Source: Alphaproteobacteria bacterium (lineage in GTDB: Bacteria; Pseudomonadota; Alphaproteobacteria; UBA6615). Taken from it: a stretch of DNA of 7,890 nucleotides. Where the stretch lies: assembly GCA_030831135.1 (NCBI GenBank), contig JAURLR010000089.1, forward strand, positions 1-7,890, in the 5' to 3' direction. A model generated the notes under the pieces. It was given only the letters and a program-made list of their open reading frames with translations. It was not told the DNA's origin and did not search any database. Position 1 is the first letter of the stretch, and each line of letters opens with the position of its first letter. Made by a program: the position numbers and the translations under genes. Positions 1 through 6,055 of the stretch are shown here, piece after piece.

Positions 1-1
1 A

Positions 2-115
2 GAAATTTACGCCAATGCGGATGCCATGGATCGGCTGTGGGAGATCTACAAAGGCGTGCGCGAAACCATCGGCCCCAGCGGATTGAAGAAAGAACTGGAT
101 GCCCTGTTTGCGAAC
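2..115 (+). other. Possible fragment of an unidentified coding sequence, facing the FAD-subunit gene
   Basis: Plus-strand frame 2 from the window edge reads EIYANADAMDRLWEIYKGVR and continues to about LDALFANQ. It is an amphipathic, ordinary protein-like sequence with mostly G/C third codon positions, consistent with the C-terminal part of a real protein. I do not recognise the family. Beyond about base 105-115 the same frame is simply the antisense of the FAD-subunit gene and runs to a TGA at 236-238, so the last ~40 residues are unlikely to be native. The opposite (minus) reading of these bases does not match the FAD-subunit family in any frame. It is therefore more likely a fragment joined to the FAD-subunit gene in opposite orientation than a complete gene. 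Confidence 0.3.
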
Positions 116-373
116 CAGATCGGATTCCAGCACATCGGAATGTCGTGCAAGCGCACCAATGTGGAGCGTGTCGCCATCTGCAGAGATGTCCGACAGGCCC
201 GGAATGCTGTTGATGTCGATCAGAACTTCGGGCGCTGACAGGCGCATGTTCAACGTCGCCATGAGGCTCTGGCCCCCGGCGAGGATACGTGCGTCGTCAC
301 CGTATTCGTCGAGCAGGTCAAACACCTGATCAAGCGTTTCGGCGCGCACATAAGCGAATGGTGCGGGTTTCAA
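2..373 (-). CDS. FAD-binding subunit of a CoxM/xanthine dehydrogenase-type molybdenum hydroxylase, 5' part only, probably disrupted
   Basis: The minus-strand frame starts at TTG (373-371) and reads LKPAPFAYVRAETLDQ, the usual opening of CO-dehydrogenase medium chain/xanthine dehydrogenase FAD subunits, which normally begin MKPAPF. A GGGAG-type ribosome site lies just upstream, at about 381-385 on the minus strand. The first FAD-contact motif, AGGQSL, is at residues 32-37, followed by the family-typical MRLSAPEVLIDIN (residues 43-55) and IGALARHSDV (residues 72-81). In this family the subunit carries FAD and passes electrons from a molybdopterin subunit through 2Fe-2S centres to an acceptor. 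After about residue 89 (base 107) the frame stays open to the window edge but no longer resembles the family: the expected conserved Arg/Gly segment and second FAD motif are missing. The true gene should be about 260-290 aa. I judge the first ~89 residues secure and the remainder to be foreign sequence read through. No large or small hydroxylase subunit is visible, so the substrate is unknown. Confidence 0.72.
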   Translation of the reverse strand, partial: MKPAPFAYVRAETLDQVFDLLDEYGDDARILAGGQSLMATLNMRLSAPEVLIDINSIPGLSDISADGDTLHIGALARHSDVLESDLVRKQGIQFFLQSAGADGFAHAFVDLPQPIHGIRIGVNF

Positions 374-531
374 CCTGTTTCTCCCTCAAAACCATCTGGG
401 TTCAGCGCCCGGACTTCTTGTCGTTCCGGCACATCTGTTTTCTACAAACTCGATTTCTCCAAGTCTAGGCGAATGGAAGCGTCATGCCTATGGTAACCGC
501 AACGTTTTCAACGGTTTTTCGAGGAACTCCC
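374..531. promoter_or_regulatory. Divergent intergenic region between the FAD-subunit gene and the OsmC gene
   Basis: These 158 bases separate two outward-facing genes, so each should have its promoter here. A weak plus-strand match to a sigma70-type promoter is TTGTCG (418-423), a 17-base spacer and TCTACA (441-446); it matches only 4 and 3 of 6 consensus positions. No convincing operator repeat, RNA gene or hairpin was seen. An in-frame ATG at 484 would add 16 residues to the OsmC protein, but those residues do not look like the family. Confidence 0.3.
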
Positions 532-996
532 ATGGCAGATGCAAAAGTTCAGGTGAAAAGTGCGAAATACACGATGGTCGGTGAAGCAGTATCGCATTCC
601 CGCACCGATATCAGCGTCCGTGACGTAAAGGTCATCACCGATGAGCCGCTTGAGCGTGACGGAACCAATGCTGGTGCATCACCGACGGAAACGATGATGG
701 CCGCCCTTGTTGGCTGCACCAACAACGTGGCCACACGCATTGCCCACCACAAGAAGCTGAACTTCGAAATTCAGACCATCGAATGCGAGGTCGAGTTTGA
801 CCGCCGTGGTGTGATTCTTGCGGAGCCGATCTCGGTCCCGTTCCCCAACATCACGATCACCATCAACGTCAAGACGGATGCGACACCCGAGCAGCTTGCC
901 GAGGTCGAGGAAATGCTGCCGATCTATTGTCCGGTCTCGAAGGTGTTCCGGGAAGCCGGCAGCAATGTCGTCGAGAAGTGGAACGTCATTGACTGA
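532..996 (+). CDS. OsmC/Ohr-family peroxiredoxin
   Basis: A 154-residue protein of the OsmC family, small cytoplasmic thiol peroxidases that reduce organic hydroperoxides with a pair of cysteines. Both expected cysteines are present: C62 in AALVGCTNNV, the family's AALAGCT helix motif preceded by ASPTETMMAAL, and C133 in IYCPVSKVFRE, the family's C-P-V motif. Length is close to the usual 135-155 aa. The start at 532 is preferred because GAGGAA lies at 521-526, five to six bases upstream, and MADAKVQVKSAKY matches a normal OsmC N-terminus. The upstream ATG at 484 has only a GGAAG at 475-479 and adds unlike sequence. The protein belongs to the broad OsmC-like group rather than clearly to Ohr or OsmC proper, so the peroxide preference is not assignable. 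A GST-like gene follows 24 bases downstream, suggesting a two-gene thiol/oxidative-stress unit. Confidence 0.88.
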   Translation: MADAKVQVKSAKYTMVGEAVSHSRTDISVRDVKVITDEPLERDGTNAGASPTETMMAALVGCTNNVATRIAHHKKLNFEIQTIECEVEFDRRGVILAEPISVPFPNITITINVKTDATPEQLAEVEEMLPIYCPVSKVFREAGSNVVEKWNVID

Positions 997-1020
997 TTTG
1001 TACTCACCGGAGACGGCGTA

Positions 1021-1638
1021 ATGGCACTCACGATCTGGGGACGACACACGTCGTCGAATGTTCAGAAACTGCTTTGGGGCTGCGCCGAAATGGGCGTGGC
1101 GTTTGAGCGACCCGATATGGCGGGTTCCTTCGGATTCACCGGCGAGTACCTCGCGATGAATCCGAACCGCCTGGTACCCACCATCAATGATGACGGGTTC
1201 ATCCTGTGGGAATCGAACGCCTGCCTGCGCTATCTCGCAGACAAGTATGGTCGCGGGACGCTGTGGCCCGAAGACCCGCATGTGCGGGCGGATGCCGATC
1301 GCTGGATGGACTGGCAGACGGCCACATTCTGGCCGGCCTTGCGTCCGGTTTTCCACCAGTTGATCCGGACCCCGCCGGAAAAGCAGGATCGTGACCTTGT
1401 CGAACGCAGCGTGAAATCCGCCGGCGAGATTTCATCCGTCCTCGACCATTTCCTCGACGGACGAAAATTCGTGGCTGGAGATCAGTTCACCATGGGCGAC
1501 ATCCCCATCGGCGGGGTGATCTATCGCTGGTACGCCATGGATATCGAGCGTCCTGATCGCCCGAATATCCGCAAATGGTATGACCGGCTGACGGAGCGCC
1601 CGGGGTTTGCCGAACACATCATGATCCCGTTGTCATAG
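1021..1638 (+). CDS. Glutathione S-transferase family protein
   Basis: A 205-residue cytosolic GST-fold protein. The N-terminal thioredoxin-like domain (about residues 1-80) has TSSN at 10-13, where bacterial GSTs place the serine or cysteine that contacts the glutathione thiol, the cis-proline motif LVPT at 51-54, and the glutathione-gamma-glutamyl contact pair E64-S65. The all-helical C-terminal domain (about 90-205) contains the N-capping box motif TMGDI with D160 and ends in the typical PNIRKWYDRL and ERPGF helix. GSTs conjugate glutathione to electrophiles or act as glutathione-dependent reductases, isomerases or dehalogenases; the substrate cannot be told. GGAG at 1009-1012 is eight bases from the ATG. 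It is 24 bases behind the OsmC gene and probably co-transcribed with it. It converges on the cytochrome c gene, 33 bases away, with no strong terminator between them. Confidence 0.88.
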   Translation: MALTIWGRHTSSNVQKLLWGCAEMGVAFERPDMAGSFGFTGEYLAMNPNRLVPTINDDGFILWESNACLRYLADKYGRGTLWPEDPHVRADADRWMDWQTATFWPALRPVFHQLIRTPPEKQDRDLVERSVKSAGEISSVLDHFLDGRKFVAGDQFTMGDIPIGGVIYRWYAMDIERPDRPNIRKWYDRLTERPGFAEHIMIPLS

Positions 1639-1671
1639 AGCCTGACCCGCTTTGGTTTTGCCAGAAAACGG

Positions 1672-2175
1672 CTAGCCGCGCTCGGCGTCCGCCCGACGGC
1701 TCATTTCTGACTGTCGCGCCTGAATTTGAGCCGGCCAGCGTGACTTGATGTAGGCGAGCGACGCGCGAATCTGTTCATCGGTCAGGACGCCGTCATAGGC
1801 GGGCATGTCGGTCTCGACCGGACGGCCCACCAGCGCGGACAAGCCATACTTGGTCAGATTGAACAGCGTGGCGTCATCGTGGTGCCAGGTGTGGCCGGTC
1901 TCATCATGGGGTGGGGCGGGCATGCGACCATTGGGCTTGCGTTCGCGCCAGTTGGGCTGACCTTCCAGATTTGCGCCATGACAGGCCGCGCATTGTGATG
2001 CGTAAACCGTGCGACCGAGCGCGACCAGAGAGCTTGTCTCTGTTACGCCAGACTCAACAGGTGCCGGTTCCTCACGGTCGAGCCCGAAAAGCACGATCAC
2101 GGCCAATGCGATCATGACGGCAAGGATCACCAGAATGCCGTTGCGTGACAGGATAACTTGTTTGTCCCAGAACAT
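1672..2175 (-). CDS. Membrane-anchored class I cytochrome c, mono-haem
   Basis: A 167-residue protein with one N-terminal hydrophobic segment (residues about 13-31). No clear AxA signal-peptidase site follows, so it is probably anchored in the inner membrane with the haem domain in the periplasm. The haem attachment motif CAACH is at residues 62-66 and the likely axial methionine is M124 in DMPAYDGVLTDEQI, a standard class I arrangement. The central stretch with HTWHHDDATLFNLTKYG (residues 95-111) is typical of a group of proteobacterial cytochromes c that pass electrons from periplasmic dehydrogenases to terminal oxidases. It lies 40 bases after the MetE-like gene on the same strand. The ribosome site is weak (GGGCG just upstream), but an in-frame stop four codons before the ATG fixes the start region. 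Its partner enzyme is not visible, and whether it works with the neighbouring catabolic genes is unknown. Confidence 0.88.
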   Translation of the reverse strand: MFWDKQVILSRNGILVILAVMIALAVIVLFGLDREEPAPVESGVTETSSLVALGRTVYASQCAACHGANLEGQPNWRERKPNGRMPAPPHDETGHTWHHDDATLFNLTKYGLSALVGRPVETDMPAYDGVLTDEQIRASLAYIKSRWPAQIQARQSEMSRRADAERG

Positions 2176-2215
2176 GACGCCCGTTTACAGGTTCCACCAG
2201 CTGGAAGGTCAAGCA

Positions 2216-3361
2216 CTAGCTCCAGAGTTTATCTGAAGCCATGGCTGCGCCTTCGGTCATCGCGGCAAATTTCATCCAGACGATCTTGCGGTCGACCTGA
2301 ACCCGACCGGCAAATGTGCCAAAGCCGCAATCGCCACCGACCACCACGTTTTCGCGGCCCACCACGCTCGCGTAATTGAGGATCCGGTCACACACCAGTT
2401 CGGGGTGCTCGACGAAGTTTGACGTGGTGTCGATCACGCCGGGAATGATGAACTTGCCATCGGGCAGTTTCACGTCGCGCCAGACTTTCCATTCATGCGC
2501 ATGGCGCGGATTGGCACCGGGGAAGGATACGGCCTGTGGTTTGGCATTCATGATGATGTCCACGATATCTGCCAGCGGGACGTCCTCATGATGGGGCCCC
2601 ATCGTGCTCGCCCAGCAGACATGCATCCGCATCTTCTCGGCGGGGATGTCGCGAACCGCATGATTGAGTGCATCCACATGCATGGAGATTTCCTTGCGAA
2701 AGTCTTCCAGGCCGAGATGCCGGAAGATCGTGTGGCGACTGAGTGCGAGGTCGGGGCAATCCAGCTGCAGCACCAGCCCGGCGTCCACGATGGCCTCGTA
2801 TTCGCGCTTCATCACGTCGGCGAGCGCAAAGATATAGGCCTCTTCGCTACTGTAATGGAGGTTGGGGAGGAAGCGCGCGATCTGTCCCGGTGAGGGGGAC
2901 GTCATGAAGACATCTTCGGCCTTGGCCTGGCCGATCACGCTGGCGGCGCGGTCGATATCGGCCTGCGCAGCATCCCAGTCCAGCCAGGAAACATCGCCCG
3001 TACAGGCCGGCCGGTGGGTGAGGGGCGTCACGAAGGGTTTGAGCATTTCCGCGAGTTCCGGGAACTCTTCCTCATTGGCGCTCATCGGCTTGGGCTGTTT
3101 AGGCCCATCATAGCCGGTCAACCGGTCCTTCACATGAATGGTGTAATCCGCACGGCCCTGCTCGCCATCATTGATGACGTCCAGTCCCGCATCCACCTGC
3201 TTTTGAACCACATCGGCCACGGCGCGTGTGACAGCAGCCTCGAACCCTTCGAGCTTTGCACCGGGCTTTTTCTCACTTGCGATCAGCAAATCCACGACGT
3301 CCTGCGGGCGTGGCAGGCTACCGGTGTGGGTGGTGAGTATGCGATCCGTGCTGCGTTTCAT
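2216..3361 (-). CDS. MetE C-terminal-domain-like (cobalamin-independent methionine synthase II family) protein
   Basis: A 381-residue single-barrel homologue of the catalytic C-terminal half of MetE, in the same broad family as epoxyalkane:coenzyme M transferase. The start at 3361 gives MKRSTDRILTTHTGSLPRP, the typical N-terminus of the family, with GGGAAA six bases upstream; an upstream ATG at 3388 would add nine unlikely residues. Visible motifs: HTGSLPRP (12-19), the DVINDGEQGR segment (61-70), the metal-ligand pair H247-x-C249 in MRMHVCWAS, and C345 in GGDCGFGTFAGR. By my alignment, the glutamate that is the fourth metal ligand in E. coli MetE (E665) is replaced by P281 in SFPGANPRHAHEW. 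The N-terminal half of MetE is absent, so classical methionine synthesis from methyl-tetrahydropteroyl-polyglutamate is unlikely; methyl or alkyl transfer to a small thiol, or cleavage of a thioether, is more plausible. It lies between the GntR gene (70 bases upstream) and the cytochrome c gene. Confidence 0.85.
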   Translation of the reverse strand: MKRSTDRILTTHTGSLPRPQDVVDLLIASEKKPGAKLEGFEAAVTRAVADVVQKQVDAGLDVINDGEQGRADYTIHVKDRLTGYDGPKQPKPMSANEEEFPELAEMLKPFVTPLTHRPACTGDVSWLDWDAAQADIDRAASVIGQAKAEDVFMTSPSPGQIARFLPNLHYSSEEAYIFALADVMKREYEAIVDAGLVLQLDCPDLALSRHTIFRHLGLEDFRKEISMHVDALNHAVRDIPAEKMRMHVCWASTMGPHHEDVPLADIVDIIMNAKPQAVSFPGANPRHAHEWKVWRDVKLPDGKFIIPGVIDTTSNFVEHPELVCDRILNYASVVGRENVVVGGDCGFGTFAGRVQVDRKIVWMKFAAMTEGAAMASDKLWS

Positions 3362-3391
3362 GATGTGTTTCCCGGTCTGTATTTGCACATT

Positions 3392-3426
3392 CTGTTTGAC
3401 AGCAGAATAACACCAACCGGGTGGTG
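3392..3426 (-). other. Small hairpins between the GntR and MetE-like genes
   Basis: Just past the GntR stop codon, the minus-strand transcript could form a short stem CACCA/TGGTG (3426-3422 with 3415-3411; 5 bp, 6-base loop) followed by TTATT, then a second small stem CTGT/ACAG (3402-3392). They may slow polymerase or protect transcript ends, but both are too short, and the U-run too poor, for a confident rho-independent terminator. Read-through into the MetE-like gene seems likely. Confidence 0.2.
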
Positions 3427-3431
3427 AAACG

Positions 3432-4151
3432 CTAGATGGCGACCTGAAATTTCGGCAGGGTCAGGCCGGATTCAACGATGATGCCATTGGTCTTTTTCAG
3501 GTGATCATGGTGCAGCTTCACGGCTTTTTCCACGTCACGCGCAATGGCGGCATCCATCAGGGCCCGGTGCTCGTCGCCTTCGCTGCGATGTGGATAGCTG
3601 ATCGATGCGGCCAGTTGCCGGTATCGGTTCGCCTGATCGGCCAGCAGGTCGCAATACCCAAGCAGTCGCGGTGATCGGCAGTTCGCAAAAATGGCCCGGT
3701 GAAAGCCGTGGTGCAGATGTTCCCATGCGGGGTTGAACTGGTAGCGCGTGTCCGACGCGGAGCGCGGTACCTTGGAGAGTCGGTGATAGGCCAAGACGAT
3801 GCCGTCTTCCCAGTCATCGTTACCATTGGCGATTGATTCACGCAGGGCGATCTCTTCAATCCAGCACCGTGTCCGGATCAGGTCGGCAAGATCATCGGCG
3901 CCCACGCCCGCGACATGAAAGCCTTTCTGGTCCTGAAAGCAGACAAGTTTCTCGGCGGTCAGCCGGTTGAGGGCCTCGCGCAACGGGCTGATGCCGGCCT
4001 TGTAACGTTCGCGCAGACCGGTTGAGCCGAGTTTGTATCCCGGGGCGAGTGCGCCGGTAATGATGTCCCGGCGTATCTGATCGTAAACCGACGTTGCGAT
4101 GGTGGGGCCTCCGGCCCGGCTATCGCCGGATGATCGTTTCTTCTCAGGCAT
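3432..4151 (-). CDS. GntR-family transcriptional regulator, FCD (FadR/CsiR-like) subfamily
   Basis: A 239-residue GntR regulator. Residues about 17-80 form the winged helix-turn-helix: SVYDQIRRDIITGALAPGYK, then LRERYKAGISPLREALNRL, including the hallmark SPLREAL, and a wing ending KGFHV. Residues about 86-225 form the all-helical FCD ligand-binding domain. Candidate metal-coordinating histidines include H147/H151 (HHGFHRAI), H195 (DEHRALMDA) and H217 (HHDHLKK). The segment from WEHLHHGFHRAI through DQANRYRQLAASIS resembles the CsiR subgroup of FCD regulators, which often respond to small carboxylates; that is a family trend, not proof. It is divergent from the TRAP operon and upstream of the MetE-like gene, so it most likely senses the transported solute or a product and controls both directions. 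It may autoregulate through the candidate operator at 4217-4231. Confidence 0.92.
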   Translation of the reverse strand: MPEKKRSSGDSRAGGPTIATSVYDQIRRDIITGALAPGYKLGSTGLRERYKAGISPLREALNRLTAEKLVCFQDQKGFHVAGVGADDLADLIRTRCWIEEIALRESIANGNDDWEDGIVLAYHRLSKVPRSASDTRYQFNPAWEHLHHGFHRAIFANCRSPRLLGYCDLLADQANRYRQLAASISYPHRSEGDEHRALMDAAIARDVEKAVKLHHDHLKKTNGIIVESGLTLPKFQVAI

Positions 4152-4215
4152 GAATTCTCAGGCTTCCGATAGAGGACAGGCTCCCGCTGAAGGTCTTTGG
4201 GCACAATATTCCAAT

Positions 4216-4244
4216 ATCATACTTAGTGTGAATAAATTTGGAAA
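4216..4244 (-). promoter_or_regulatory. Candidate sigma70-type promoter for the GntR gene
   Basis: Read on the minus strand: TTTCCA (4244-4239), a 17-base spacer, then TATGAT (4221-4216). These match 4 of 6 and 5 of 6 consensus positions with ideal spacing. Transcription would start near 4209, giving a leader of about 58 bases before the GntR ATG. The -10 element overlaps the candidate operator, which would suit autorepression. Confidence 0.4.
4217..4231. promoter_or_regulatory. Candidate GntR operator (inverted repeat)
   Basis: TCATAC-TTA-GTGTGA is an inverted repeat whose 6-base arms match at 5 positions (TCATAC against TCACAC). Its size and short central spacer fit the operators of FadR-type GntR regulators. 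It lies in the shared upstream region of the regulator and the TRAP operon and overlaps the best minus-strand -10 element. The assignment rests on position and symmetry only. Confidence 0.35.
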
Positions 4245-4348
4245 ATCGTTGACTCGATGCTGCGACTACAGCTTCTATTCAATCAATTCACCGCGCCATC
4301 AAGAAGCGCTGCCTGTCCTACATAGATCCATGCGAAAGGGAGATAAGC

Positions 4349-5452
4349 ATGATCAACACCAACACCAAATCCATTGCCAAGAAGCTGGGTGCTTTCAGCA
4401 TTGGAGCCTTGATGGCTTCCGTCGCGTTTGCCGCACCGTCTGCAGCTGCCGAGAAGATCAAGATCGCTGCGATTGACGGCTATTCGCCGAAGTCACTCTG
4501 GGTCGCAGAGTTCATCAATTATTACATTCCCGAAGTCGACAAGAAGCTGGCTGAAACCGGCAATTACGAGATCGAATGGAACCAGGCCTGGGGCCAGATC
4601 GTGAAGGTTCGCGGTGTGCTTGGTGGCTTGCAGAAGGGGTTGGGCGATATCGGTATTGTCACGACCGTGTTCCATGCCGATAAGGTGCCGTTGCAGCTGG
4701 TCGCTTATGCGACGCCATTCGTGACCAATGATCCGGGGCTTGTGGCCCGGACAGTCGACGGTCTGGCGGACAAGCATCCGGAATTCAAGCAGGCCTTCGA
4801 CAAGTTCAATCAGGTCTATCTGACGAACCTGGCCGTGCTCGACACATACCAGATCTTCACGAAAAACAAGGTCGAAAAGCTTTCGGACATGAACGGTCTG
4901 AAGCTGGGCAGTGCAGGTCTGAATCTTCGCTGGCTTGAAGGTTTCGGGGCCGCTGGTGTCGCGGGCAGTCTCGTGACCTATCACAACAAGGTGGGTACGG
5001 GCGTTCTTGATGGTTTCATGCTGTGGCCGGAAGCCGTTGTCGGTCGCAAGATCTACGAAGTTGCGCCTTACATGCTCAAAGCCGATCTCGGCACCGCAAA
5101 CTCCAAGGCTGTGACCGTCAACAAAGACACCTGGAACAACTTGCCCGACGAAGTGAAGACGGCCATGCAGGAAGTTGCCATCGGATATCGTGACGACATG
5201 GGTGTGAAAGCCCTCGCACTTGCCGATGAGAGCTACAAGGCCTTCACCGAAAATGGCGGTACGACAACTGTACTGAGCCAGGAGCAGCGTCAGCAGTGGG
5301 CTGACAACATGCCGAACGTGGCCCAGGACTGGGTTGCTGCACGTGAGAAGGAAGGCAATCCGGGCAAGGTGGTCATGAAGTCCTACATGGACACCATGCG
5401 CGCAGCCAACCAGCCGATCCTGCGTCAGTGGGACAAGGAATCAGGTTCCTGA
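4349..5452 (+). CDS. TRAP transporter periplasmic solute-binding protein (DctP-like)
   Basis: A 367-residue extracytoplasmic binding protein of a tripartite ATP-independent periplasmic transporter. The N-terminus has a basic region (KSIAKK), a hydrophobic core (about 14-28) and a likely signal-peptidase cut after APSAAA, near residue 34. The mature protein shows the DctP-type pattern: the QAWGQIVKVRGVLGGLQKG helix (residues 79-97), the DIGIVTTVFHADKVPL loop (100-115), the DMNGLKLGSAG strand (180-190) and a GVLDGFMLWPEA motif (218-229) corresponding to the family's hinge region. The strand that normally carries the ligand-anchoring arginine (family consensus G-L-K-I-R) reads GLKLGS here, with R194 a few residues later, so the ligand may not be a simple C4-dicarboxylate. 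AGGGAG at 4337-4342, six bases from the ATG, is a strong ribosome site, as expected for the most abundant component. First gene of the TRAP operon. Confidence 0.9.
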   Translation: MINTNTKSIAKKLGAFSIGALMASVAFAAPSAAAEKIKIAAIDGYSPKSLWVAEFINYYIPEVDKKLAETGNYEIEWNQAWGQIVKVRGVLGGLQKGLGDIGIVTTVFHADKVPLQLVAYATPFVTNDPGLVARTVDGLADKHPEFKQAFDKFNQVYLTNLAVLDTYQIFTKNKVEKLSDMNGLKLGSAGLNLRWLEGFGAAGVAGSLVTYHNKVGTGVLDGFMLWPEAVVGRKIYEVAPYMLKADLGTANSKAVTVNKDTWNNLPDEVKTAMQEVAIGYRDDMGVKALALADESYKAFTENGGTTTVLSQEQRQQWADNMPNVAQDWVAAREKEGNPGKVVMKSYMDTMRAANQPILRQWDKESGS

Positions 5453-5484
5453 GCCCAAGTCCAAGCCGAAAGTAGGTTCGAGAT

Positions 5485-6030
5485 ATGACGGATCTGACCC
5501 AGGGGGCGTCACCTTCAGGTGGCGCCCCTCAGGATGTGCTGGATCGTGTTCTGACCGTGATGAACACCATCGGATCGCTGTGGATTTTTGTCCTGATGGT
5601 GATGATCGATACGGATGCGTTCAGTCGCACGCTGTTCAATCATCCCATTCACGGGGTCAATGAACTCGTGGAAATGTCGATCATTGCAATCGTTTTCATG
5701 CAGCTTGGTGATGCGACCCGGAAGGGCCGACTGACCCGCTCGGATGGCTTCTATGGCCTCGTCCAGCGCCGCAATCCACGCGCGGGCCATGTCATGGGGG
5801 CGACCTTTGACTTCCTTGGCGTCGTGTTCCTCCTGATCGTCCTTTATGGGGTGATACCGGAACTTTATGACGCCTGGCGGTTCAACTACTTCGTTGGGGA
5901 AGAGGGGCTGTTCACGGTGCCTGAATGGCCCATCAAGCTGATTCTCGTGCTTGGTTGCATTGTGACCATGCTGCAGTTCTTGAAATTCGCGATCCGGCAC
6001 GTGATTCCGGTTGTGCGCGGCACGCGCTAG
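5485..6030 (+). CDS. TRAP transporter small membrane subunit (DctQ-like)
   Basis: A 181-residue integral membrane protein with four predicted helices at about residues 20-42, 58-76, 104-124 and 148-170, the standard DctQ topology. The GVNELVEMSIIAIVFMQLG segment (57-75) matches the conserved second helix of the family, and VPEWPIK (145-151) the conserved entry to the last helix. It partners DctM in the inner membrane and is required for Na+- or H+-driven uptake, although its exact role is less clear than that of DctM. It starts 32 bases after the binding-protein gene with a weak ribosome site, fitting lower expression of membrane subunits. Separate small and large subunits, not a fused QM protein, are present. 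The stop codon sits in a GC-rich palindrome (6019-6038). Confidence 0.9.
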   Translation: MTDLTQGASPSGGAPQDVLDRVLTVMNTIGSLWIFVLMVMIDTDAFSRTLFNHPIHGVNELVEMSIIAIVFMQLGDATRKGRLTRSDGFYGLVQRRNPRAGHVMGATFDFLGVVFLLIVLYGVIPELYDAWRFNYFVGEEGLFTVPEWPIKLILVLGCIVTMLQFLKFAIRHVIPVVRGTR

Positions 6031-6038
6031 CGCGCGCC
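6019..6038 (+). other. GC-rich palindrome across the dctQ stop codon
   Basis: CGCGCTAGCGCG (6023-6034) is a perfect 12-base palindrome containing the TAG stop. It extends to a 20-base imperfect palindrome (6019-6038, one A:C mismatch). In mRNA it would form a stem with a CUAG loop, 18-20 bases before the DctM start codon and immediately before the AAAGGG ribosome site (6041-6046). It could stabilise the upstream message or tune DctM translation. No U-run follows, so it is not a terminator. Confidence 0.4.
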
Positions 6039-6055
6039 GGAAAGGGTGACCGAAG

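Larger units (their letters stand above)
4152..4348. promoter_or_regulatory. Divergent control region between GntR gene and TRAP operon
   Basis: These 197 bases separate the two outward-facing transcription units and contain an AT-rich core at about 4203-4246, in contrast to the GC-rich genes around it. The core holds a candidate operator, a candidate minus-strand promoter and a 12-base near-palindrome, ATATT-CC-AATAT (4206-4217). For the plus strand, the best -35 element is TTGACT (4249-4254, 5 of 6 matches) with only a poor -10 (TTCTAT, 4273-4278, 18-base spacer). That arrangement would leave a leader of about 65-70 bases before the TRAP gene. No RNA gene was seen. Confidence 0.55.

Noticed and set aside
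679..1356. Long minus-strand open frame (225 codons) opposite the OsmC and GST genes
   Set aside because: It spans two well-supported plus-strand genes and their gap and has no recognisable motif; it is antisense shadow of GC-rich coding DNA.
1655..1669. GTTTT/AAAAC stem between convergent GST and cytochrome c genes as a terminator
   Set aside because: Only five mostly A:T pairs and no following U-run; too weak to call.
2495..2893. Plus-strand frame of 132 codons inside the MetE-like gene
   Set aside because: Antisense to a gene with clear family motifs; composition is that of a shadow frame and there is no convincing ribosome site.
3239..3253. CTCGAA-CCC-TTCGAG perfect inverted repeat
   Set aside because: Lies within the MetE-like coding sequence and follows from codons for Leu-Glu-Gly-Phe-Glu; no regulatory context.
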